Shown here: positions 32,801-44,800 of the stretch, piece by piece | How the letters are laid out: each line of letters begins with the position of its first letter | Numbering within the stretch: position 1 is the first letter of the stretch | DNA from: Agapetus fuscipes | Taxonomy: Eukaryota > Arthropoda > Insecta > Trichoptera > Glossosomatidae | Reading direction: 5' to 3' | Assembly: GCA_951799405.1 (NCBI GenBank) | Contig: OX637343.1 | Location: 2,666,001-2,730,000, forward strand | Length of the DNA: 64,000 nt | Translations under genes and position numbers: made by a program | Notes under the pieces: model-generated | What the model was told of the DNA's origin: nothing | Database searches by the model: none | What the model saw: only the letters and a program-made list of their open reading frames with translations

Positions 32801-35800
32801 CCACAAACACTCCACCTGCATCACAAACAGGGTTAATAATAATAATATTAGGATGATTTATTTGGTGAGCGTGGTTTTTGTGTGTATCACACCTCAAGAG
32901 TCCTCTGCGAGCTTGGTCGTCACTGTAGAAAGCGCCAATTCTCAAGGAAGACCCAGTTGTTGTAACGTTGGATGGACCTTTCAGTGACGGGTCTTTGGTA
33001 AAGGTGTTTTTTATGAATTTTTCAACCCAACGAAGAGCACATTTCGAAATTTAAATGGTATATTTTTGTGCTCCGCCGGGATTCAAATCCACAACCTTCC
33101 ATTTACGAGTCCGAAGTGTTGCAACTGGACTACGGACCGGTCCAAGAAATGCCAACAACACACGGTGTACCTAAGCGGTCACCCATCCAGGTAGCATCCG
33201 CGACCAACGTTTTGTTACTTAACTTCGGTGATCTGATGAGAACCGCTGCTTTCAACATGGTATCGTCGTTGACTATACCATATTGAAATAGGGTTCTTAC
33301 ATGACTTCAACAACTAGTTTCTAAACACCATTTCATTAGCTAATAAGCTCTGTCAGAGGAGTAATCAAGTCTCCTGTAGTACCTACACATTCATTTTTTG
33401 ACAAAATATAGGATAGATAGACCAAAACAGGGCCAGTGGCCAAAACCATTTCATATACTGTGGTGCATTGATTAACCACTTACCGATGTTCTGCACCCCC
33501 AGCGCGTTGGCCTTGGAATCCTTGGCCTTGTCCTCTCTGTTGCACACGTCGCCTGTGTTCTTCCACCACTTGTCGTAGAGGATCTGCACGGCGCCCTTCT
33601 CCTGCAGCTGCAGGATGGCCAGCGAGATGCGGTCTCTCCACGGACTGCCCTTGGCCGTGGCAATGCCATAGCCCTGACAAAACAAAAAAAATATCATGTG
33701 TAAGAACGCATTGAAGAGTGGCAATTGCCAAGTGAAGTACCACCATTAACTTATGATACCTGTCTGTGAACTAGAAATTATTTTAACGAAACAGACATTA
33801 TATATATCCGTTTCAACTTACTTACAAAAATGGTCATTAGTAAGAATGAGACCAAATAACTTCACAGTTGCATTTCCATGTCTGCGAAAAAACTCGGGCC
33901 AATGTAAAAACGTTTCTAGAAAGGTGGCAACAAAGGTGCGTACTATGCCTGAACCAGTCTGAACATAGTATGCATGCTTTATAAATCTTGTGATCGATAA
34001 AATTAAAAAAGGATTTTAAAAAATATAAAAAAAAAATTGTGCTCCTAATTATTTAGGTAAGAACACTTCTTTATCTTATTTCTCATTGCTGAGGGTTGTG
34101 ACTCACTTACAAAGATTTTTGATTAAATAGAGATTTGCTGCTGAATTGAATGATTGAATACTTCAATTACAGTTCTAGAGACAGTTGAATAAGACTGTTT
34201 TGTTAGTTAGGTTACCTTAGAGTCCAGCAGGCCGCCGACCTGCGTGAGGTTGCAGTCCCGCTGCACGCGGTGGTCCAGCATGGTGGACTCCATGAGGAAG
34301 GCGTAGCCCCCGCGCAGCACCCGCTGCACTCCCTCCTCGTAGCTCGACACAAACACACTGGGCTGGTGCGAGTCCATGTAGCGCCACATCTGCTTGTATA
34401 TGTCTATCTTGGAGTCCTGGAATGTTACAAATTGGTCTCAATCAACTCAATGGCTTAATTGGATGAACTTTGTTTGGGAGATCTGTAGGTACACAATTTT
34501 TGAAATAGCTAATCAATCCGCGGTCTCACCGAATCAGGTCTTTACTTTTTAGAAAATTCAAGACCCAAACTCAGGCCCGCCGCACAGAGTCAGGATGAGA
34601 TGGGAGTCACAGGACTTATGATCTGTCTCTGGTTGATTAAGGATCCTTTCGTCATGACAATGTACCCAATTCCTCCCAACTCATCCTTCCTCCCAATATG
34701 TAAAGTCTGACTCATTACATTGCATGCTTAGAGGTGTCCTGGCTCTGAGATCTTCGCATCCAAATGTGGTATGATCCCGAAATGGCTGCGTTTGTCTGTC
34801 TTTCCAGAAAGCCATTTTATTTATTTGGGATCTATTGGTATAAAACCATTAAAACCGAACCATTGTATAAAACCAGTTATAATATTGGCGGAGGCAAAAC
34901 AAACTTGCAGCATCGTAACATATTATCAGGCATACTTGTCAACCACAGAGCTGTCAAACACAACAGAATACTTAATTATTTAAAAACACTAATTTTGGGA
35001 ACTGTGCTTTCTAGATTGTGGGACCGATGGAGTGAAATAGACTGCCACCCAGAGTGAAGAATTCGGAATATACCCTGAGTACGAGTTGCAAAACTTGGGT
35101 ATTTAAGTAAAGTTTACGGAAAGTATTAAATAGTGGTTTTCCCCAAAATCTGTCATTTTTGTTTGTTTGAACTTGATTTTCTTCATCACTAACTCTTTTG
35201 CTAAGACCGTAAAGTATAAGAAACAAAAACAGCAGATTTTGGGGAAAATCACTCTTTAACCCTTTGGCTGCGGCTGGCATGCATAGATGTCATGACGTAA
35301 CTTGCATACAGTGCGGCTGGCATCTATACATGTCATCGAAGTTCAAAGCTTTCCCTGACATCGGTGTTCAAATTTTTCAAACTTTTTTATTGCTTACATT
35401 ATAGGTACACTAATAAAATCTCATATTATACATATTTTGAAAATATTATTTCTCAAATATTTCGTCAGAACAGATCGATCTCTTGTCCCGCGCGTGTGTA
35501 CCAATGTTTATAAACAAAATCCAGGCAAGTATACTCTATTCAGATAGGTATAACTGCTTACGTTTTTTGTTTTTTTGTAAAATAACTAATACATTTTTCT
35601 CTTTAGTGATGAGTAAAAAAAATTGTTTAAAACCTAATGGATATAAAATCTACTTATGGAATGTGCGTATAATATATTTTTTTAAGTAGTATTGTTGTGA
35701 TTTACTTGTTTTTATATAAAACAACAAGTGAAAACATGGGTTGAAAGTTTGTGATTTGTGTTCCTGGATCTATCTATCTATCTATAATCTATAATCTAAG

Positions 35801-38800
35801 TTGCAAGGATATATTCATTCAAAGCTCTCAGATGTATGCCCACAAACAAACACGTGTAGTTCGCGCTTACAAATGCTGATTGTGTACTTACAAATAAAAT
35901 CCAAACCTCAAATGAACATAAGCCCTGCAACTCTTGCCGACATTCCCTGAAACAGGGGTGACATTGGCAAAGTGAACCATTTTTTACAGTATGGGTGGTC
36001 AGCCTCATATCAACCTATAAGTCAAGGAATGGATAACTAATGAATATACTTTTTCATAAATTTTGAAGTTTCATCAAGTAATTAAGGTAGGAAATCAATT
36101 TATGTGTAAAAAAAATAACCTTAAAAAAGTAATCCGTTCTGGCAGTGCGTATGTAGCAAATAAATTCAGAATCGAAACGGTTAGTACTATCCGTTGTTGT
36201 ACTACTGTTGGCATTTTTAAAGGAGCACTGATAGCTTACCTTTATAAAATATCTCGCGGTAAGGAGGTGTGATAAGTACAAAAATGGCACTTTTTTACCA
36301 CATAGAAACTGAAATAAATCTTCCTCATATACAGGTACTGTAACTGTAGATGCAATTTGTCATCACTTTGTGGGGAATTTACGTGATGAGGCACAATAGC
36401 TTTGTGGTCTTACCCTGAAGAAGCTCATGGTGCTGCCGCCATGCAGAGTGCCGTACTGTATGACGGACTGTCCGGCCAGGTCGGCCACGGTCTCTATGGG
36501 GGCCACGGTCCGCTCCACGGTGAGGAAGGCTGCCAAGTTGGCCGTGTACGAGGAGATGATGATGAGGGTGAAGAACCACCAGATGCCGCCCACTATCCTG
36601 GTGGAGGTGGCCTGGAAACAATGAAAGCCAATAATAATGCAGATAGCGTCTCAAAGAAAGAACCACTTTTTATTTATAATTATTATATTGTAGATATTTG
36701 TAAAGAGCAGGTTTCTCTTATAGCATTTCATTAAGATACTCAAAACGCAACACAACAAAGCTACACATATAGTGTAACTTTTTGCCGCCTTATCCTCGAA
36801 GGGTTTCACATGTAGTGAGTGGAACCTATTTATTTTTACAGGTTTACGGCTTCACGCCAGCCACTTCAGTCGAAGTGGTGGTTTTCCAGCTCTTGAGGGG
36901 CTGGTACTCATTTATTGTGAAGGCCGAGTAAACCTTGCCTGTATTTTATTTTAGGGTTTGAAATAAACACCAAAACGGGAAATCATTTCTGACACCCTCG
37001 GTGGGAATCGAGCCCGGGCTCACGGCATGGAATGCAAGCACTTTCCAACTGAGCTATCGACCGGACAAAATTAAACTATTTAATTATATCTTTCACTCAA
37101 CATGATGCCATTGCGGAAGAAAGTTACATGAAAAGGCAAGTCAAGACAGTGTTCTCCACTTGCGTGTTTGAAATACAATCATGCTGGTCAATTCCTGTCC
37201 GGCCACTAGACCAAAAGTTTGACCCTAGTTAAACAGATATTGTTTGTTAATAAATAATTCATTAAAATAAATAAAAATGGAAATTTGAATACCTGTTTCT
37301 GGCCAGGCAAAAATAGGTTGTCCTTTTCAAAAATGTATTTAACCCTTTGGCTGCGGCTGGCATGCATAGATGTCATGACGTAACTTGCATACAGTGCGGC
37401 TGGCATCTATACATGTCATCGAAGTTCAAAGCTTCCCCTGACATCGGTGTTCAAATTTTTCAAACTTTTTTGTTGCTTACATTATAGGTACACTAATATA
37501 ATCTCATATTATACATATTTTAAAACTATTCTTTCTGAAATATTTCGTCAGAACAGCTCGATCTCTCGCCCCGCGCGTGTGTACCAATGTTTATAAACAA
37601 AATCCAGGCAAGCATACTCTATTCAGATAGGTATAACTGTTTACGTTTTTTGTTTTTTTGTAAAATAACTAATATATTGTTTTCTTTAGTGACGAGTATT
37701 TAAGTGAGTAAAAAAATTGTTTAAAACCTAATGGATATAAAATCTGGTTATGGAATGTGCGTATAATATATTTTTTTAATAATATTATTGTGATTTACTT
37801 GTTTTTATATAAAACAACAAGTAAAAACATGTGTTGAAAGTTTGGGATTTGTGTTCCTGGATAACTAATGAATATACTTTTTCATAAATTTTGAAGTTAT
37901 ATCAAGTAATTAAGGTATGAAATCAATTTACCTATGTATAAAAAAATAACCTCAAAAAAGTATTCTGTTCTGGCGGTGCGTATGTAGCAAATAAATTCAG
38001 AATCGAAAAGGTTAACAAAATAAAAAGATCACGCTATCTTCTTCCACAAATCTAAATAACTCTCCATCAGGGTGGGACTGGTATCGATGAGGCTGTTAAT
38101 TAAAAAATGTCTACCTTTGGGTTTAGTCCCGAGCCTTGCCTCAGGAATGTTCCCGTGATGAACCAAAATGAGTTGGAGACGGAGAACTGGTTGGTGACGA
38201 GACGGGACTCTCTGGCGCAGGGATGGGGGTTAGACCTGGAATAAATATTTATATCTCATATATACGATTCTCGTGTCACAGTGTTCGTGGTCACACTTCT
38301 CCGAAACGGCTTTACTGATTCTAATGCAATTTTGTACGCATTTTTTATAGGTATGAAAATCAGCCAATAAGTAGTTATATTTCATACAGTTATATGATTA
38401 AGAAGAGCGTACATAGATTTCTTCTCTAATTTTTCTCGTACTTTTTTATTATTTATCATAAAAAAATACATACTTTCTGAAGGATCAGCCTCATACCATG
38501 CCAACATACTAACATACCAACCTATCAGTCAAGGACCAGTCAAGGATGTAACATATATTTGCGATTAAACAATATTCCAGCTATATCAAAAGTTAAGGGG
38601 AAAAATATAAAAATATATTTTTGTTGATAACTAAAGCAACTTGACACTGGTGCCCCTGCTCTCCATGGGAATTCGCAACAAAGAAGAAGATGACTACAAC
38701 ATTGGTTTCCTTACCATTCATAGGGAGAAAATCTTGCCATGACAAACAGGGTGAATGACACTAAGATATACGCAGCCAGAACGTACAACCAGATCTCCAC

Positions 38801-41800
38801 GGCCAGAGGGTTCAGGAAGCTGAAGAGACGGGTGGGCTGAGATGTGGGAACCTGGAAACAATATGAAAATACTTTTCTTAAGAAAGAACTTGTAATTTTT
38901 TTCTCTGCATTAGGTATCACACAACTTCCACAGTCACAAGCAATTGTTCCTCTCTTTTCCTTATCTATCAAGAGGTGCTTTCATGGTCTGAAGCGCTTCA
39001 GTCACACAGCAAAGAGTATTGACTGAAATTGTTTTATTTTTCTGTTCTGGTAGTGCAGAAATACTAGATATTTATATTCACGCTGCTTATCAGGATACAA
39101 TAAATAAGTTTGGATCTTAAGTTGGAAGTTTATTCATTGAAGTCAACGGTATAGACTATAGAGTATGAGCATGGTCAATGGTTAAAACTACATTGTCAAA
39201 AATTCAGTAGGCAGTGCTACCTACTTTAATGTTGACAGTAATGCCAACAGAAATGTAGTAAAAAAAGGATTAAGTATAAATAATGAATATTGTTTTTGTT
39301 TTGGAATTTTTTTTTTTTTTTATAAAAATATATTTGTAACCATGCTGCTCCTGAAGATGCCTCATTAGGCGAAAATGTTCGAGCAAAAACAAAAAGAATA
39401 AAGTGAATTAAAACCATGTTTTACCATTTAAATTTTTTAAATATATAAAAAAAAATTAAAAAAAGGATTATAAATGATTTTTTATGTAACCAATAAGTTA
39501 AGCTGAGCTTGTAGACTTCTCTCGAGGTGTGATTTCCACATAAATACTTCTCACTTGATTACTTTTTGAGTTACTGACCTTGAACAGAATCCCAATACCC
39601 AGGTTCATGAAAGGTTTGGTGAAGTCTATCACTGTTTCTCTGGCGTAGTTGATCGTCATGGAGGCAACGGCCAAGTCAGCTTTCTGTAAGCAAAACAATA
39701 TGCCAATGAGTACTACTCTCCTCACACAATATTGAACAAATACAAGGACAATTATTAAAGTACCTACTTCTAGAAACTTCACAGACCTACAAGACACACT
39801 CACACAAACACACAATGACATAATTCCAAACAGTATCATAAACATCTCATTGTGAACCATCAAACTTCTGAAGGAATAATCAATAAGCCAACTTGGTAAT
39901 AGTATGTTTGTTCTCACCTTATCCACAAGTTCCCTGACAATCCCATTCCACTGGTTGGTCTCTGGGTCCAGCACTCCGTACATGTTATCTGGCACCAGCT
40001 TGAGGGTGTAGCTGAAGCCCACACGAGTAGCGATGCGGTGCAGCAGGTCTATGCAGAAACCCTCATAGCGGTCATTCCCCTGAAGGTTCCAACCCTGTTT
40101 CACCATCACATATGGTTTCTCCTACAAATAAAAGTTGCTTTGAAAGGGATGCATAGTACAACTGTCAATTTTGATTATTACTCAATCGGTGATTTATGTC
40201 TATTGACAATTTTTTTAGTCAAATGGCTTACAAACCGTCAAATAACCTTGAAGGATTTGGTAAGCTGGTACCTTGAGGAACAAATCAAGGATATCTCAGT
40301 TATCGGTACTTGATTTAGGGAAAAAATGGATGAATGAAGATTCTATCGGGGCTATTCTTAGACATTTTAGTCGTCGGTCGAGCCCACGCTTTGACAAACT
40401 AATGATGCATTTGTATGAAGACTTGTCAATCCAAGATGGCTGCAAGTGAACAGCTGATTTGTTTTCATACAAATATTACAAAATTTGGTAGGTAAGAATG
40501 ACCTTGCTTATGAAACTTCCAGCGCAGGCACCATTAAAACATAGGCTTAACCGATGACTAAAATGTCTAAGAATAGCCCCATATGAGTCCAAGAGAAGGT
40601 AGTATGATCTTCATTGATAAGATAAATGAGGGAAGAAAAATATTGCATAAATACATTTTTACCATTTGAAAAATCTTTTTAGATGGAGTAAGTCAAGGGT
40701 CAAATCTAGGCCCAATGCTATCTGTAATTTTCATGAATCAAAAAACTATCTACACACCTCTCTTGTGACCACCACAAGACTGACATTGGGTCCAGGTTCA
40801 TGCCTGAAGGCCGCAGGGTCTGTCAGCTGCAGACCATCACGGGGAGTCCACTCTCCAGTGGGAGTCAGGGTGGAGCCAGCTAGCCGCAGCAGCCGTAAGC
40901 GGATGTCGGTGCGCCGACCCTCCGAGAACTCAATGGGGCCTGTGAGGCCTTGTGCGGTCACCTGAACAAAAAAAAAAAAAAATCTAGGTAAGCACTTAGA
41001 TGTAATGAGGTCCGCACGTGAATTGACATAGACAATATTTTGTTGTCACCTGGCCTGGTTGCTAGGGAAAAGGCAAGCAAATATTTTCTTATTGCTTGTT
41101 ACGGATGGCAGTCCCATACAAGACTGACGTTTGCTCTCCGAGAGAAAACTTCCAAATACAAAAATGTTTGGAGTCCATTTAAAATATTATTGTTTTAAAG
41201 GTGTTATGTCTTCTTTATATTTCAAACAAATTAATATATGATTTTTCCAGTTTCACAACTTGCATGTTAGAAGATGGCTGCAGGGGATAGGATGAGTTGA
41301 AGGAAACGTATTTGCGACATCAAGGCTCGATGCCATTCAGAAACACTTGTATTAGCATAATATAAAGAATTAGTGATTACTCACAGAGCTGATGTAGTTG
41401 TAAAGAGACAGTCCATCATCCCAGGGAGCCGCCGCATCACAGGAGAGGTTGGCGGCCCTGAGGGGAGCCTGCAGAGAGGCCAGGCCCAGCGCCAGGACAT
41501 GGACAGCATCATATACTAGCGCAGGAGTGGTCTGAAATAAAACATAATTAATACTACTTCTGGATTCCTCAAAGAATTTATAGATCTGTGAGAAGAACTG
41601 CCGTATGAGGCGTATAAGAGTACAAACTATATTAATTCCTTACTTATTTCTAAGGCTTGATTTGATTTCAAAGGTTATGGGAGAACTTACATACATAATT
41701 CTCGAAGTTTCGTTGCCAACGTAGCCCAGGTCTTCAAGGAATTCCAAAGTCTTGAAGAATGGTTAATAGCCCCAAACATTCATTCCTAACACATGAAATA

Positions 41801-44800
41801 GGACCAGCAGAAATGGCAGTAGTTGATCAAAGGAGACAAGACCATGCAAATTGTTGTGCTGATTGCTGTGATGATTATGATGATGACACAGTGAATAGCA
41901 GAGGAACCTCTGGTAAGGTAATATACACGAAGAAAAACTGTAAAAGGAAAGCTGTCAAGCTACCAAACACTCTTTTCAGCCCGGATTTTGGTACGGATCA
42001 CTCTCAGGTACAGGTCTGAGAATGTGATGTAGCATTTTGTTATCAAAGACCTGGAGAAATTACTTGTGTTTCTGAGTCAGACTCAGGAATCATATCCGCA
42101 CACACAACTGATCTTGAATATTTAATAAATGAAGAGTTTTATTTTACCTCAATGGTGCCTTTTTTGAGGAGAACATTGGAGCCTAGCTGATGGAACTTCT
42201 CCATTTGGTGCAGGGTTTCTTTGACTTTGTCTGAGTCCAGATCCACCAGCCGCCATCCACTCATGTTGACCCGGTTGAAGTAGAAGTCTTCAAGGTCAAA
42301 CAGTTCCATGTCCTGTAATAAGTACCTAATGGTTTAGTGAAAACGAATATCAAAAGCAGAGTATATGATTGAATGGATAGAAGATAGAGATGGAAGTAAA
42401 CATTGTTTGATTTGTTCAAAATAGTGTGATGGGATGAAGTTATTCTTGTAATAATTGATGTGAATGTGTTACTTTTTTAACAATAAATAGATTGAATAAA
42501 AAAAAATACTTACAAAGGAAGCAAACACATAGTGGTATCGATGGCTGTTCATTTGGAGCTGAAGAATCTGAAAGAAGAAAATATATTCTTTTTTAATTTT
42601 TCTTATAATGAAAAAAGAATTTAACTATCCCTATGTTACAAGGCGATTAAAATTAAATGAATGGGCTCGGCAAATTCCCATAGACAAAAAAATCTGATGT
42701 CCCTCTGCCAGGGTTTCTTGGAAAAGGGTTACCATTTTTTTTTTAATACAAAGAACAACAAGTATTGTTTATTCAAACATTGTTTTATGCAATAATACTA
42801 TGTAAAAATATAATCTTTTTTATTGGTTGCTAAGGATGCTGCATGTGTTGGTATGCGGCTGACCACCCATGCTGTAGAAAATGGTTCACTTTGACAATGT
42901 CATCCCTGTTTCAGGGCAGGTCGGCAGGAGTTGCAGGGTGTATGCCCATTTGAGATTTGGTTTTTATGTAGTAGGTTCACATGCGGCATATGCAAGCGTG
43001 AACTTGTACATGTCTGCTTGTGAGAATGCATGTAATGTGAATCCCCAATGTTACATATATTTGCAACTTAGATTAGATTAGATTAGGACCCTTCTCACTT
43101 AGACCTGTGACGTTTGTTTGTTAGAAAGAAGGCGCATTTCTTGGCTGCGTAATATAAGAGACTAGACTGGGATGAGACATGTTGGGGAGCTGGACTGGAA
43201 GTCTCATCACCACGGTAATTCTTACCTACCGAATATCGGTAATATTTTTATGAAGACTAATCAGCTGTTCACTTGCGGCCATTTTGGATTGACAGGTCTC
43301 CATACAAATATTACCAATATTCGGTAGGTTAAGATTACCGTGGTGATGAGACTTCCAGCCTTGTTCCTTGACGCGCAGGATAGCGAAGCCATTGTCAGTG
43401 CGGTTGACAACATTGGGGGGAATCTGATACAGTAAAAGAAGGAGAAGATGATGTAGGGACTCACCGCTCTGGTGAACTTGTGTATTTGTGCGGCGTCTGT
43501 GTCCACAATGATGTTGGTGATTTTCTTGGCCTTGACCTCCTGCAGCACTTCCCTGTAGGAGGCGGGGCTGTCTGCTCGCCTCACGTACAGCTGCACCCCC
43601 TGTCGGTCTAGGCCCTGGAATCTGAAGTGGTCTGAAACAAAGGAGGTTAATTATAATAATATAATATTAGGATGATTTATTCGGTGAGCGCTGTTTTTGT
43701 GCGTATCACACCTCAAGAGCCCTTTGCGAGCTTGGTCGTCGCTGTAGAAAGCGCCAATTCTCAAGCAAGACCCAGTTGTTGTAAAGGTGGATGGACCTTT
43801 CAGTGACCGGTCTTTGGTACAGGTTTATGAATTTTTCAACTCAGCGAAGAGCACATTCGAAATATAAATGGTATATTTTTGTGCTCCGCCGGGATCCGAA
43901 TCCACAACCTTCCATTTATGAGTCCGAAGTGCTGCCACTGGACGACGGACCGGTCCAAGATGCCAGCGACACGCGGTGTACCTGAGCGGTAACCCATCCA
44001 AGTACTATCCGCGCCCAATATTGCTTAACTTCGGTGATCTATGGGAACCGGTCCTTTCAACATGGTAACGTCGTTGACTTGACGTTAAATTCAACGGTTG
44101 TGATAAACACTCGGTGCAATGGCCGAGCTGCCTAAATCTATTTATTTTACAGGTGTTTTGTGTTTTTTTGTTTAAAATATTAAATATTCACTTTCACAGA
44201 CCTACAGTGAGCGACCGTGAAGACAGACATGTCACTCGCCTTGAGAATGCTTTCTTCTCGTTAAAGCAAATCGTTGGCAGATAAAAAGAGCTGCAAATAG
44301 ACGATGCTCTAACCCAGTGGTGGGCAAACTTTCTTAATAGAACGTTTAGGGAACAGAAAGTTTCAAAAATTCCAGAGGAGTGCCAGAATTTCAGGAAAAA
44401 TGCTACTTTATGTATACTTGTGGACCATCAAAATAAAAATATCGCGGGCTATATAATATTCTTGTCGAAGGATCGTCGGCGGGCCGGATTAAATGCTTTC
44501 GCGGGCCAGAGCTGGAGCGCGAGCCGTACTTTGCCCATCACTGGTCTAACCCAATGATTTCCAAAGTGAGCGCCACAAAATATTCAAAGGAAAAATTTCC
44601 ACTTTTTCAAGTAAGTCAAAAATTTCTGATGTTTTAAGGGTGCCGCAAAAAATAATCAATTATTTAAGGAGCTGCAAACCAACAAGATTGACGAGTTCTG
44701 GTCTAACTGGAAAAAACGCAAAAACAATCAGTTAATATATTATTCTTTCTGACTTACTGTTTCCCGTATCCTCATAGATGACGGCCACTCTGGTCCAGTT

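Noticed and set aside
40666..40965. Plus-strand ORF opposite receptor exon 8
   Set aside because: Shadow of a real exon on the minus strand.
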